Source of the DNA: Lathyrus oleraceus
Taxonomy: Eukaryota > Streptophyta > Magnoliopsida > Fabales > Fabaceae
Assembly: GCF_024323335.1 (NCBI RefSeq)
Contig: NC_066583.1
Coordinates: 367,347,877 to 367,411,876, forward strand
Direction: 5' to 3'
DNA: 64,000 nt
Of this stretch, positions 36,570-49,679 are shown piece after piece. Numbering within the stretch: the first letter of the stretch is position 1; each line of letters starts with the position of its first letter. The translations under genes were made by a program, and so were the position numbers. A model generated the notes under the pieces. It saw only the letters and a program-made list of their open reading frames with translations. It was not told where the DNA came from and ran no database searches.

Positions 36570-36842
36570 TGGACATTCGACAAATAGTTGAAATTCATAT
36601 TGTACTCAATCAAATAGAGTTAGTTAGAGAGATTTCTTGGAGTATAAGCAATCTCAGCTATACATAAGGAGACACCTTTATTTGTAAAAATAAAACAATT
36701 CAATTAGAACTCAATAAAATTTTCTTTTCTCCTAAAACTCTCTCTCTCTCTCTTCTTAAGATCATCCTTTTTTTATAAAAAAATTTGTGCAGCAGAATCA
36801 TCTTGCAACCAATATGTGGTTGAATCACTCAAGTGAAGAGTG
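36570..36842. other. Possible LTR-like fragment, no gene seen
   Basis: Contains gtataagcaatctcag, aataaa motifs and a (TC)n run (36738-36753), a composition seen in copia LTRs, but no partner copy was found. Confidence 0.3.
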
Positions 36843-37654
36843 CATTGTGATATAATCCAAGTTGTGTAGCTCAAACTCAAAGTTAATTAGGGTTTAAGGT
36901 TTGTCACTTAATATACAAGTTAGTTGTATATAAATAGACATATTTTGTATTTCAGTTTGTACAATCATAATTCAATAATATTAATCCTTATTTTCATTCT
37001 CTCTCATTCTTTCTCTCTTTACTAAAAGTGCCTCACACACTAACAAATTGGTATCTAGAGCTCTGGTTAGATTCTTGATTATGTTTTCAAGAATCACACG
37101 TCGATGATCGTGTTTCTAGGATTGTGGCTTGTTAATCAATCAATGCAAAGATGAATGGTATTAATGGAATTCCTAATTCTCTTCCAATTCTTGACGAGTC
37201 AGCCATAAATCTTGCGAAGAATCCAGTTTTGCATGGAAGGAGTAAGCACATTTAAGATAGATTCCACTTCTAAAGGGAGAATGTAAATCGAGGTGAACTT
37301 GAAGTAAGGTATTGCTCAAGTGAAGCACAGTTGACCGACATTTTCATCCAAGGATCGAAGATCGACATATTTCTAAATTTGAGAAAGAAATTATGAATAG
37401 TTCAGATCAACTATGATTAGCGTGTGTTTGACAACATGGATTATATGAGATATGTTGTGATATAATCCATGTTATGTAGCCCGAATCCAAAGTTAATTAG
37501 GGTATAGGGTTTGTCATTTAGTATACACGTGAATTGTATATAAATAGACATATTTTATAATTTAGTTTGTACAATCATAATTCAATATATCAATCCTTAT
37601 TTTCATTTTCTCTCATTCTTTTCTTCTTCACTAAAAATGACTCTTGCACTAACA
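36843..37654 (+). mobile_element. 812-bp copia deletion derivative
   Basis: Two LTRs of 203 and 202 bp (36843-37045 and 37453-37654) are flanked by a perfect duplication gagtg (36838-36842 and 37655-37659). Each LTR has the TATA box gtatataaatagaca. A PBS-like tggtatctagagc is at 37049. The 407-bp interior starts like copia gag (MNGINGIPNSLPILD at about 37151). Within a few codons it becomes the very end of copia RNase H (SAINLAKNPVLHGRSKHI, then VNRGELEVRYCSSEAQLTDIF). Everything between is deleted. It could only move using proteins from other elements. Confidence 0.88.
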
Positions 37655-37659
37655 GAGTG

Positions 37660-39107
<1,448 letters not shown>

Positions 39108-39506
39108 TAGGGTCAGTCATATCACTTTTTAGGCCGGTCATCACAAGGCATAGTGTCTCGGATTTAGATCAGGTATTTATTAAGCTTCTGGAATATTCTC
39201 CCGATGACTGGACCCTTAGAGACCCAGAAGCAGGAGATATGTACCCCTATCGCAACATCCTACGATCCTCTGCATTCTACGCTGAAAAGATAGTAAGACA
39301 ATTATTCATCTCCCCTATATGTGCGGGATGACACAATTTCACATAACAAATTTCAAACACAATTTGAATACTCTCTCATCATTCAGACACTGACTTGAAC
39401 ATCGAAGTGTTAATCTTGTTGGTACACCCACCGTTTTGTCGCATCGGAAGTTCTCCTTCGTCGCAGTTTCTGCAACTCTATACATTTATGTTTTCAAAAC
39501 GGAACA
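39108..39506 (+). repeat. 5' LTR fragment of the Tat-lineage relic
   Basis: Matches 40870-41266. It ends ggaaca immediately before the PBS-like site. Similarity to the other copy stops upstream of 39108. Confidence 0.75.
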
Positions 39507-39626
39507 GTGATGCCGTTTGCGAAAAACAACTTCTAATTCTCGCATATCCATCAAGAACAAATCGTTCTCAACCAAAAGAATGCTTGGTACCGAAAGGAGT
39601 GAGCATAAGCAGTAACCTCCCCAAAT

Positions 39627-40019
39627 ATGTTCAAGAAGACAGATCCAGGTCCAATTCATCCATTCTCATCACCGATCGACACATTTCGGAGTGTCACCAC
39701 ATCCAACACTTCGTCACCTTTCGATTATTTCTTGCTGAATAGAATTTTCAAGTATAAAAAAAATGACCGATCAAATTTAGGTTTCGTGGATTTGGAAAAG
39801 ATCCATGGAATCTCGAACTCCGATTTACCTTTGATTATCGCGATTGTTATTGTTGATCTAACAACAACGAGACTCCTAGTAGATGACAGAAGTTCCTATA
39901 ACATTCTTTACGAAGAGACATTAGAATCATTAGGTCACCGTCGGACGAACCTAAGTCCAATAAGGGAGAATACATGTTATCTTTCATTGTTTCGATCATT
40001 TATCCTTGTGGAGCGATAG
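39627..40019 (+). pseudogene. Gag/protease relic of the Tat-lineage element
   Basis: Residues NSDLPLIIAIVIVDLTTTRL followed by LVDDRSSYNILY match the gypsy protease core of this lineage. The usual D-G/T-S-S at the active site reads DDRSS, so the site is altered. The preceding part is short and gag-like at best. Confidence 0.65.
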
Positions 40020-40580
40020 ATCTGACGTTATTAGAAGAGGCGAGGAAAAGAATGGTAACTCTTATTTTCCTTGTGCTATGGTGTAAAAACGCTTTCATGC
40101 CATTCGGATTAAAGAACATCGGGGCAACATACCAAAGAATAATGAACAAAATATTTTAAGAAGAATATGGGAAACTCTAGAGGCATACATGAATGATATG
40201 ATCGTGAAATCCAACATGGATGCCCTTCATGTTCAACACCTCAACCAAGTGTTAAAAAGGGTCCGACAATACAACATGAGGCGTAATCCCGTGGAATGTA
40301 CCTTCGCCGTAAGGGCCGAAAAATTCCTGGGTTTCTACTTGACAAAACGAGGAATTGAAGCCAATCCTAACAAATGTGAAGTAGTTATCCAAATGAAGAC
40401 TCAGACATCTAAGAAGGATATCCAAAAACTAAATGGGATGTTGACAGCCATGAACAAGTTCATTTCGAAGTCAGCCTAACAAACACTCAACAAGTCACTA
40501 AGGAAACAAACAGAGTTCAACTAGAAGACCGAATGTAACCCTGCATTTGAATCCTTGAAAAGAATACTAGTTACCCCGAA
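40020..40580 (+). pseudogene. RT relic of the Tat-lineage element
   Basis: CKNAFMPFGLKNIGATYQRI, then after frame breaks MNDMIVKSNMDALHVQHL, then YNMRRNPVECTFAVRAEKFLGFYLTKRGIEANP. This is the end of RT. The DD pair of the active site reads ND in this copy. The rest of RT, RNase H and integrase are absent before the second LTR. Confidence 0.75.
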
Positions 40581-41266
40581 TGTAACAAATTGAGGATACG
40601 CTTCTTGTCCCATCAGCCCCCTCGAATAAAAAACACTTGCGTACCCCAGGAAGGGTAATTGATTCCTAACCCCACATATCTAAGGTGACGTGTTAACGAC
40701 TCAGGGAAACAACAAATTAGAGATAAAGAAACATTAAATATGCTCATTACTTTTGTAAAGTACTTCAAATGTTTCAATTCTTTCTAAATCCGAGTTAAGT
40801 CTTTGATATGACCGACCAAGGCTATTAAAGACCTCTCAGTTCCTAAGACCCCGATAAGTCTTAAGGGCAACTGTTCTGGGTCGGTAATATCCCTTTTTAG
40901 GTCGGTCACCACAAGGCATACCATCCTAGATATAGATCAGGTGTTTACTAAGATTCTAGAATATTCTCCCGACGTCTGGATCTTCAGAGACCCCGAATTA
41001 GAATATTTGTACCCCCATCGCATCTTACGATCCCCCGCATTCTACGCTGAAAAGATAGCAAGACAGTTATACTCATCCCCTATATACGCATAATGACATC
41101 ATTCCAGGTAACAAGTTTCAAACACAATTTGAATACTCTCTCGTTATTCACACACTGACTTGAGCGTTGAAGTATCAACCTTGCAGATACACCCCCAACT
41201 GTATCGCTTCGGAAGATCTCCTCCGCCGCAGTTTCTGCAACTCTACACGTTTGTGGTTCCGAAACA
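40581..41266 (+). repeat. 3' LTR of the Tat-lineage relic
   Basis: The part from 40870 matches 39108-39506. The left boundary is uncertain; possible TG starts lie near 40565 and 40692. Confidence 0.6.
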
Positions 41267-41343
41267 AAACAATAATCATCATTTCCTATTCAAAATAATA
41301 TAAAAAAATAACAAAATAACGAATCCTAAAAATTTAACAAAAT

Positions 41344-41466
41344 CACCTTAATCAAATTAAAAATGTTAAATGCAAAACAAAAATGTAACATTAAAATTGA
41401 ATAATATTAAATCAAATTAAAAATCTTAAATGCAAAATAAAAATCTAACATTAAAATTGAATAATG
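41344..41466. repeat. Tandem duplication of about 66 bp
   Basis: The unit aatgttaaatgcaaaacaaa...attgaataat is repeated with small changes as aatcttaaatgcaaaataaa...attgaataat. Confidence 0.75.
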
Positions 41467-41562
41467 ATAATAATAATAATATAAATTAAATTAAACTCAA
41501 TAAAAATAACAAAATTAAATAACAAGAACTAATCCTATAATAAGAAAGAAAATTGATTATGA

Positions 41563-41716
<154 letters not shown>

Positions 41717-43285
41717 TTTTGAAAAAAAAAATACTTCTTGTAAGATGTGTTAGTAAAAGAAAGTGCAATCCAACCGTTCAAACAAATTCACCGATTTACT
41801 AATTTGATCACGAAATCAGTCAGATCACATCGATTTTCACTAGATCAATTGCATATTCTATTCTTTAGTATTTCTAATCCATCACACCGGTCTAACCAAT
41901 CCTACCGACTGTATCGGTCCAAATTTTAAAATACTAATTTAAATAAAGACAAAATATGCATACTATTGTTATTATTGAAATTTTAATCAATAGAGAAGTA
42001 AATAGGTGTATTTATACACCAAAGTAGTAACTGATTTCTCTATAAAGGTGCAGTTAGCTCAACAGCAGGAAATTATACTAATTAATAATAGTTTTGATAG
42101 TATCTAACATAATATTCCCTCGATTGCTTATAAAAATAACTTACTGTATAAGGAATGTATTAAATCTAGTAAATTATTTTGTTAAAGATGTTGACGTTTA
42201 CATTAAGTAGTTGTGATTAATCAACTTTGATGTCACATCACATGAAACTATAACTATAAATTATAGTTTTATATCAATAAAAACTTAATTCTTTTATTAA
42301 GCTGTAGTAGTTGAAATTTATTTTTTCGCACCTTCCAAACTTTTATCTCTACATCTTATATCATTATTCAACCATTAATTAAATTGAATTAATAAAATTT
42401 GATATCTTTGTTTAACTATCAATTAAGTTGAATTATCTGAATTAACAAGATATAAAAAAAAACTTAGTTTCTATTAGTAGACACTTTATCAATAATAAGT
42501 TTTATGATTTCAGTGATGGAAATTTAATATTTATAAAAATTTAACTTTAGTGTGATTTGGTGGCAAAGTGGGCAAGCCACTATAATATCATTTAATCATT
42601 TTTAACATATTTATTTATTTATTTTATTCTAGTTAAAAATAAAATATCCTTTACACATAATTGCAAACATTAATTTTTCTGATTAAAAAATTTATAATAA
42701 ACAACTACATCCTTTACACATAATTGCAATCATTAATTTTCTGATTAAAAAAGTTATAATAAACAACTGAGTTCTATTTCAAAAGAATTTAATAGAGTTG
42801 CTTTTTAACAATTCTATTTATTAAAGAGATCATTTAAAACTATTTTAAACTATTTTAATTTATATTGTACTTTATTAAATAATTTTATATTTTAAATATT
42901 TGGGGTCCTAAATTAACCGGCGCTTGCAATTCCAAGACCCTAATGTCTATTTACTTGAAGACTTAGAAAGTTCATGCATATCAAGAATTTCACACATTCT
43001 TTCTTTGTGTTTGTTACATCAAAGTACTTCTCTGTTGTACAAATGTTGCACATACATAAAACAACTGCCGGATCATTTGCAACAAAGAAAAAACACTACC
43101 GAGCTATAGACTTCAAAATAATGATGATTGATAAGTGTTAGCATATAGCAACATCTTTTCAAATATAGTTTTTTAATCACATTCTTCTATTAGTTGAAAT
43201 TTAAATATTGTCTATTAAATTATATAGATCACACAAAAATATTTTGTAAAATTTAAAGAAATTTTAACAAATAAAAAATATTTTT
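41717..43285. other. AT-rich intergenic DNA
   Basis: No gene recognised; the 61-residue ORF at 42924-43109 has no known domain. Includes the duplication at 42645-42772. Confidence 0.55.
42645..42772. repeat. Tandem duplication of about 62 bp
   Basis: atcctttacacataattgca...taataaacaact occurs twice in a row (from about 42647 and from about 42709). Confidence 0.85.
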
Positions 43286-43757
43286 GTGAGAATTTGGATC
43301 GAACTCTAGTCTCGATAATGATGGCTTCTTGTTTCGACAAATATTTAACATGTAATCGAAGTCTGTTCACATGTTGATCCTACATGATGTAGTCGAAGTA
43401 TGCTCAAGTATGCAGTAGTCGAAATGCTATAATTCTTAGCATGTCGAATTTGGCCATTTGTTTAAATCTGGTTGTTTAAGTTAGCTTGTAGCCTAAGTTA
43501 GCTTAGTAGTATATAAATATACTAGTTCTCTCAGGTTGTTGAGAGGAATTGGTTGTTGATATTCACTTGTAATCTTTAAATCCTAATAGAGAAAGTGAAT
43601 AGTAAAATAATTATAATCAATCCTGATTTTCTTCTTCTTCTTCTTCCTTCTTCTCTCTCTTACGTAAAACCTAATAGGATTTCTTGCGTTTGTTCAAGAA
43701 ACTCAATCTTTATCTCATATTTTGGTTTGTTCTTGATGATATCAATTCACAACAAAC
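43286..43757 (+). repeat. Probable copia (Tork-like) LTR
   Basis: AT-rich segment with a TATA box (agtatataaatatact near 43507). It ends attcacaaca and is followed by aactggtgcggtgggcgtgg, a PBS-like junction, and then by gag of the same orientation. The left boundary is uncertain and no second LTR was found. Confidence 0.55.
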
Positions 43758-43795
43758 TGGTGCGGTGGGCGTGGAGGAGAAGATGCGTCAGCAAA

Positions 43796-44545
43796 GTATG
43801 AGATTGAGAAAATCACCGGTGTGAATGATTTCGGTTTGTGGTGCTTGAAAATGTAAGTCTTACTGGTTCAGTAAGGGTTGTTAGAAGTGTTGAAAGGATC
43901 GAAGAAAATAGATGTTGGCCTAACGGAGAATGAGAAGAGACGATGATCGAGAAACTTCACAACGCCATTGTATTGATCCTTGGTGATAAGGTTCGCCGAC
44001 AGATTTCAAAGGAGAAAACTCCATCTGATGTGTGGACGAAACTCGAAGGTCTGTACATGACAAAATCGTTGGTAAATCGTCGCTACCTAAAGCAAGCTTT
44101 GTATTCATTCAAGATGAGTGAAGACAAAGTCTTGACTGAGCAGCTGGACACGCTTAACAAGTTGATTCTTGATCTTGAGAATATCGAGGTCAAGATTGAT
44201 GATGAAGATCAAGTGTTATTATTGTAGTGTGCTTTAGCTAAGTCTCATGGTTATTTCAAAAAAAACTCTCTTGTATGGAAGAGATTTGTTGATCTTTCAA
44301 GATGTTCAATCATCCTTGTACTTTAAGGATTTGAACGAACAAAAGGAGCACAAGCCATCAGCAATTGGTGAAGGTTTGTCCGTTAAGGAAAAATTCTTAG
44401 AGAAAGATGGTAGATTTGAGAAAAAGAATGGTAAAGTTCTACATAATTCTTTGGTGCTAATGTTTCTACTAATAAGTGTTATCATTGTAAGAAGGAGGAT
44501 CATACAAGAAATAGGTGCCCTGCTCGACTGAATAATCATGGTGGA
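43796..44545 (+). pseudogene. Copia gag relic (Tork-like)
   Basis: KYEIEKITGVNDFGLWCLKM at 43796-43855 is followed by frame changes. Next is MIEKLHNAIVLILGDKVRRQ...WTKLEGLYMTKSL (43943-44227), the UBN2-type copia gag core. Then come LLYGRDLLIFQDVQSSLYFK and a CCHC knuckle reading CYHCKKEDHTRNRCP, in which the usual Gly is Asp. At least two frame shifts and a stop (44227) interrupt it. Protease and the rest of pol do not follow; the similarity stops near 44545 at the start of unrelated repeats. Confidence 0.85.
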
Positions 44546-44559
44546 AAGGATAATGGTAG

Positions 44560-44870
44560 GCTGAAAGTTCCAACTGTCGTGAAAGGTAAGTTGACTAACA
44601 TTTTACCATGGTTGGAAGTTTCAACTGTGGTGAAAAGTGAGTTGACTACACGTCACCATGGTTGGAATTTCTAACTGTGGTAAAATATAGTGTGTTGTCC
44701 AATTTTTCACCATGGACCATAGCCCGTGGTGGAAAGTATTGCACTTACTATCATGCCCTGTGTTACCACACACCACCGTCCATGATGAGATTCTTCTCCC
44801 AACCGTTATGATAAATTCTTTTTATAGCGGTGTGATTTGGCTCAAACCATTACAAGATTTCAAAAACACA
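44560..44870. repeat. Short repeats resembling CACTA subterminal arrays
   Basis: A unit of about 55-60 bp, tttcaactgtggtgaaaagtgagttgac followed by a gap and ccatggttgg, occurs about three times (from 44567, 44626, 44668) with inverted-looking cores ccatggttgga and caactgtgg. Such arrays are typical near the ends of CACTA DNA transposons. No transposase and no terminal CACTA pair were found. Confidence 0.35.
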
Positions 44871-45239
44871 CATCTGACTTAATTGTTTTTTTCTATATGG
44901 AGGGTTAATTTTGGAGTCTAGTGTGATTTTATGACCGTTGTCGTTTCCTCCTTTGTCAATATATGATGAGGCCTATTAATTATTATCCCGCTTCCATCTT
45001 CTTCCATATGAGCTCTACCACTAAGAAAATAATAGTCTATGATTAGGTGCAACATTTTTATTGTCTCGGAACCACAAATATCATAATGGCTTGAAGTTTT
45101 GGATGACATAGCTATTGATGATTTGGTCCTGATCATTGGTACATCAACAACCTAATGGATCCCTTTATTACCAACCATTGAATCTTCGTCATTTTTGTAT
45201 TCTTAATTCAACTCAATTGTGTATTTATAGGGATAAGCC
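44871..45239. other. Intergenic DNA, no gene seen
   Basis: Only short ORFs without recognisable domains. Confidence 0.5.
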
Positions 45240-46125
45240 ACTTCATTTTCCCTTTTTGTTTTCTCTTCTTTTTTCGCTCTTAAGATATTCACCTTCTAGT
45301 ATTTTATAAATTTCCTTGGTTGTTTAAGTCACTTTGTTAAATTTGGAGCCTCGCCATCATCAAAACTTCTCATCTTTTTGAAACTTTTCTCAGATAGCAC
45401 AATCACCAAAATGTAACATAGCTATTTAAGTATGATTTTAAATCTTTCAAATAGTTCTTTTTTCCAGTCATATGTCTAAAACAGCTAATGTCAAAATACC
45501 AATCTTCTTGAAATAAATCTCTTAGAGTCATGTAGGCAATATGACTTGTAGTTGCTTCTTTGACTTTCCAAACTTGTTAAAAATGAAGTTTTGAGGTGTT
45601 CATGGAGAAATGGTGTATATAGTGGTAGTAAGGTCTACTACCATACAATATGTTGCAAAAAGATCTTTTATGACCTTGTTTGCCATATTTGCGGTAATGA
45701 TGTTTAACATGATGTCCTGACATGTAATTAGATATATTGAACTCATTCTTCTTGACAAGATGAACAAACTTTATTTTAATATTCAGTGAGCTACAATCAA
45801 AATCAATTTCTTTCACGTCTCTAACACTCTTTCCAAACCCAAAAATTTCATCAAGAACTTCAGAAGCACATTTTAACATATGAATTGATTTGGTCATACC
45901 TTCTTCTTTTAACTCTGTGATAGTTGTGATAATATTTTCCTTGTCTTGAAGTAGAGCGCTAATTTGAACTCTTTTTTTTCTCACTAAATAGCATTCTTCT
46001 TTCCATTGAAGATACAACAGCCGGAAGACTTTAACAACATCTTCATTTGAGATATCTTTATCACTAAATTCCTCATTATCATGCACAATTGACAAGAATG
46101 TGTTAAAAAATATTAAGAGGACCAT
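45240..46125 (-). pseudogene. SIRE-like copia gag-protease relic
   Basis: The minus-strand ORF 46125-45577 shows the C-terminal gag half. It has DNEEFSDKDISNEDVVKVFR, a coiled-coil-like stretch, then IDFDCSSLNIKIKFV and a histidine-rich patch. The zinc knuckle has decayed (HHYRKYGKQGHKRSFC). Below 45520 the reading continues as EDWYFDISCFRHMT, the start of the copia protease where DSG normally stands (here DIS), and as VTFGD near 45410. Several stops follow. Neither LTR nor PBS was identified for it. Confidence 0.75.
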
Positions 46126-46437
46126 TTTTTAAAGATTTTTTTTAATAAATAAAAAAAAAGTTTGAGATATTTAGGATACAACAAACCTATGTAACCTTTA
46201 ATTAAATAAGTTTTTTTTATTAAAAAAATTACATTGTGAACACATAGTTATTATACAAATAAAATAAAAAAGAGAATGGCAGAGATTCCTAATTAAATAC
46301 AATGCTAACAAGGAACACTTTTTCAATGCTCCACATTGTTTCTATATATATGTACATAGAATTGATGTCTTTCACTCAACTAAAAAGTAACTTTTATAAC
46401 TTCTTCAACCTTATAACCCTGTTCCTTTTTCATCTAC
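46126..46437 (+). promoter_or_regulatory. P450 upstream region with TATA box
   Basis: tatatatat at 46343-46351 lies about 90 bases before the P450 start codon, a normal plant spacing allowing a leader of about 60 bases. The stretch upstream is AT-rich with no gene. Confidence 0.55.
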
Positions 46438-48322
46438 ATGGATCTTCAAGCAATTTTCCCTACCACCCTTCTAACCATTTTCTTCCTCTCCATCATTGTG
46501 ACACTAACACTAAAGAAGAAAACAAAAAAAATTGACTCAAATCCAAATATACCACCAGGGCCATGGAAGCTACCTATCATAGGAAACATAGCCAATCTTC
46601 TTGGCTCTCCACCACATAGAAAACTAAGAGATTTGGCAAAAATATATGGACCATTGATGCATCTTCAACTTGGTGAAGTTTTCTTTATTATTGTTTCTTC
46701 AGCCGAATATGCTAAGGAAATAATGAGAACTCATGATGTTATATTTGCATCAAGGCCTCCTAATCTAACCTCAGAGATTATTTTCTATGACTCAACAGAT
46801 ATAGCTTTGGCACCTTATGGTGATTATTGGAGACAACTTAGAAAGATTTGTACTGTTGAACTTTTAAGTGTAAAACGTGTGCAATCTTTTTGGCCTATAA
46901 GAGAGCAAGAGATGAGTAATCTCATCAAAAGAATCGCTTCCGAAGAAGGATTAGTGATCAATCTTTCTCAACAAATTGTGTCAATGATGTTTTCATTCAC
47001 TTCAAGAGCTGCATTCGGTAAAAAATACATGGAGCAAGACGAGTTCATAGCGGTGGTAAGAGAAATTTTGCAGCTAGCTGGTGGTTTTTTCATCGGTGAC
47101 TTGTTTCCGTCGGCGAAATGGCTTCAAAATGTTACTGGTATGAGGCCTAAGCTTGAGAAATTGCATAGGAAAGTTGATAGAATACTTGAGATGATTATAA
47201 ATGACCATAAGGAGACAAAGTCAAGAGATAAAGATGGTTTAGTTGAAGGAGAGGAAGATTTGATTGATGTTCTCTTGAAATTTGAGGATAGTAGCAACAA
47301 TGATCAAGAATTTTCCTTAACTAAGAAAAATATCAAAGCTATACTCTTTGTAAGTATAATTACTTTCTTCAATAACAATAGGCATATGAATATTATGTTT
47401 TAAATATCTATCCGAATTAACTTAGCCTATGTTCGGTAACACGGTGGGCCACCACTGTGGTATGATTAAGTCATTTCTCACCGTAATTTTCCACCCTGAT
47501 TTTATTTATGTTTATCTATTGTTAGCATTCGGGGGATTCAAACTTGAGTTTGAGTTGACCACACTCTTAGGTCACAAGTCTTCAATAACATGCCAACCGA
47601 TGAAGTTTCTTAAGTAGCAAGAAATTGAGTAGTTGTTTGCTTCATGTGGTATTAATATATTTAAGTTTGCACCTATTAAACTTGATACTGTTTTTACTTT
47701 TAAGGATATTTTTACTGGTGGAAGTGACACTGCAGCAACAACAATCAACTGGGCAATGGCAGAAATGATGAAAAATCCAAGAGTATTAAAAAAAGCACAA
47801 GCTGAAGTAAGAGAGACAATAAAAAAAACAGGAAAACTCAATGAAACATGCCTTGATGAGTTAAAATACTTAAAAGCAATAATCAAAGAGGTTTTAAGAA
47901 TCCACCCTCCAGGTCCACTTTTGATCCCAAGGGAATGTGCACAAGATTGTGAGATCAATGGTTATCATATACCGAAAAAAAGCAAAGTGATAATCAATGC
48001 TTGGTCGATTGGAATGGATACAAAATACTGGAATGAGCCAGAGAGGTTTTATCCAGAGAGGTTTATGGACAGTTGTGTTGATTTTAAAGGAAATAATTTT
48101 GAGTATATTCCATTTGGTGCTGGGAGGAGAATTTGTCCTGGGATGAATTATGGTATGGCGAACGTTGAATTGGCTCTTGCTATGTTGTTGTGTGAGTTTG
48201 ATTGGAGAGTTCCAAATGGAATGAAAGGTGAGGATTTGGATATGAGTGAGTTGTTTGGAGCTTCTGTTATAAGAAAAGAGGACTTGTATTTGATTCCAAG
48301 TGTTTATTCTGAATTGAAGTAG
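46438..48322 (+). CDS. Cytochrome P450, CYP71 family (CYP71D-like), two exons
   Basis: Exons 46438-47349 (304 codons) and 47705-48322 join in phase 0 to give 509 residues, the normal length. The donor is gtaagt and the acceptor ttttaag. P450s of this type are haem monooxygenases of specialised metabolism anchored in the ER membrane. Visible parts: membrane anchor (about 5-25), basic stop-transfer, proline hinge PPGP (39-42), I-helix GGSDT (309-313), E366xxR369, two PERF-type motifs (416-424), and the haem loop [10 protein letters not shown] (441-450) with ligand C448. Every key residue is present and both exons are open. The substrate cannot be told from sequence; terpenoid, alkaloid or lignan-type oxidations are known in the family. 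It is the only convincing host gene here. Confidence 0.93.
47350..47704 (+). other. Intron of the P450 gene
   Basis: 355 bp, GT..AG, in the conserved CYP71 position just before the I-helix motif. It appears to carry a SINE-like insertion (about 47420-47620). Confidence 0.88.
47420..47620 (-). mobile_element. Possible tRNA-derived SINE in the P450 intron
   Basis: On the minus strand, catcggttggcatg (A-box-like) is followed about 55 bases later by gtttgaatccccc (B-box-like), the layout of a tRNA-type pol III promoter. Target duplications were not resolved. Confidence 0.4.
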
Positions 48323-48360
48323 TGCTGAAAAGTTGAAAGTTTTCACTGTATGGAAAGTCT

Positions 48361-48366
48361 AATAAA
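48361..48366 (+). terminator. P450 polyadenylation signal
   Basis: aataaa lies 39 bases after the P450 stop codon. Confidence 0.6.
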
Positions 48367-48579
48367 TAACTGCATATCATTGGCAATATATATAGATACT
48401 AGTTTTCTCTTATTGGTTTAAGTTTATCAACTAACTGATTATTTGAATTACTGTTTTCTTCATCTACATTTGTTTGCTTGCATAAAAAATGTTCTCGGAT
48501 TTTTGAGTTATGCATGAACTTCATTTCTATTGAGCAAAGATTGTCCATACTCAAAATGTGTCTTCAAAATCTCATTAAA

Positions 48580-48715
48580 TCAGTTCAGTTGATAGTTGTG
48601 TAGAGACATCAAATACATGATTGTGGGTTCGAATCTGCGACATCTCACTTATTTATCTTTAAAAGGTGAATTTTAGCCGTTAAACTATATAATTTTTTTT
48701 TTGTCTCCATCTAGT
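48580..48715 (+). mobile_element. Possible tRNA-derived SINE
   Basis: agttcagttgatagttgtgt resembles a tRNA A box and gggttcgaatctg a B box, about 40 bases apart. The segment ends near a run of T (48692-48701), as several plant SINEs do. Boundaries are not confirmed by a target duplication. Confidence 0.45.
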
Positions 48716-48869
48716 AAAAATCTCCTACTATTAGTCACGGTGGATCTCTTTTTGCGGTACCTAATTCGTCATTTAAGTGATAATGGTCAACTTATGAGAT
48801 TTTAATCTGACACCCTCCATCCTGGCACCCCCGCATGAGGGGTGTTTTTATAGTGATACTCTTTGTAAT

Positions 48870-49400
48870 TTTTTATGTTTTTAAAAATTAATGTGTTTTT
48901 CGAATTTTTGGAAAATTTATGAATTTTTATCCGATTTTTGGAGATATTTATGAATTTTTACCGGATTTTTTTAGGGTTCTATGAATTTATCCTGGATTTT
49001 TGGAGATCTCATAAATTTTTATCGAATTTTTAAAAATTTACCGGATTTGAAATTATCAAATTTTTCAAAACTTCATAAATTTTTATTTAATTTTTAAATA
49101 CGTTATTGGATGTTTCGAAAATCTACGAGTCTTTATAATATTTTCAAAAAACTATGATTCTTGAGCAGATTTTTCAAAAAATCTAGTATTGTATCGGATT
49201 TTTTGAAAAATCTGATAGTATTAATATTTTTTTTATCAAAAATAAACTATTGATTTTTTAAAAAAATTCAAAATATATCGGATTTATTATAAAAATTCCA
49301 AACTGTTAAATTGTAAAAATACATACCAGACTTTTTAAAATATACTGTCAATTTTTTTTAATAAATATCAGATTTTTTAATTGCATTATCACATTTTTCG
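48870..49400. repeat. Degenerate AT-rich repeats
   Basis: Variants of tatgaatttttatccgattttt and ggagat recur every 40-50 bases. They are too diverged to give a firm period. Confidence 0.55.
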
Positions 49401-49679
49401 TTCATTCTTTTTTAGTTAAATTTTGATAAGGACATTTTGATCATTATATGAAAGTTTCGATGAAAGTGAGGGGTATCAGGATAAAATGTCTCACCATATA
49501 CTTGTAAGAGTGCTGGGCCTCCTTTATCATCGGCCCACTTCGCTTGTCTTTGAAAACTTTACTTTATACTCATATATTTATTCATTCATGTACCCCTATA
49601 TTTTATAAAAAGTATCAATTTTATCCTTATATATTTAATTAATTTATTATTTTATTTTTAAATATTTTTTAAATTTAAT

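Larger units (their letters stand above)
39108..41266 (+). mobile_element. Decayed Tat-lineage Ty3/gypsy element
   Basis: Two diverged LTR copies share long blocks such as cattctacgctgaaaagata and aatttgaatactctctc: 39108-39506 (5'-truncated) and a copy ending at 41266. The first is followed by a PBS-like tgatgccgtttgcgaaaa (39508). Between them are protease and RT relics. Divergence between the LTR copies is of the order of 15% by eye, so this is an old insertion. Confidence 0.78.

Noticed and set aside
47633..48322. A separate 229-residue ORF covering the P450 C-terminus
   Set aside because: Its first 24 codons are intron sequence; the acceptor at 47703-47704 and phase match to exon 1 show that it is exon 2.
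48620..48660. A functional tRNA gene because of the gttcgaatc B box
   Set aside because: No acceptor stem or cloverleaf could be drawn; a degenerate tRNA-derived SINE fits better.
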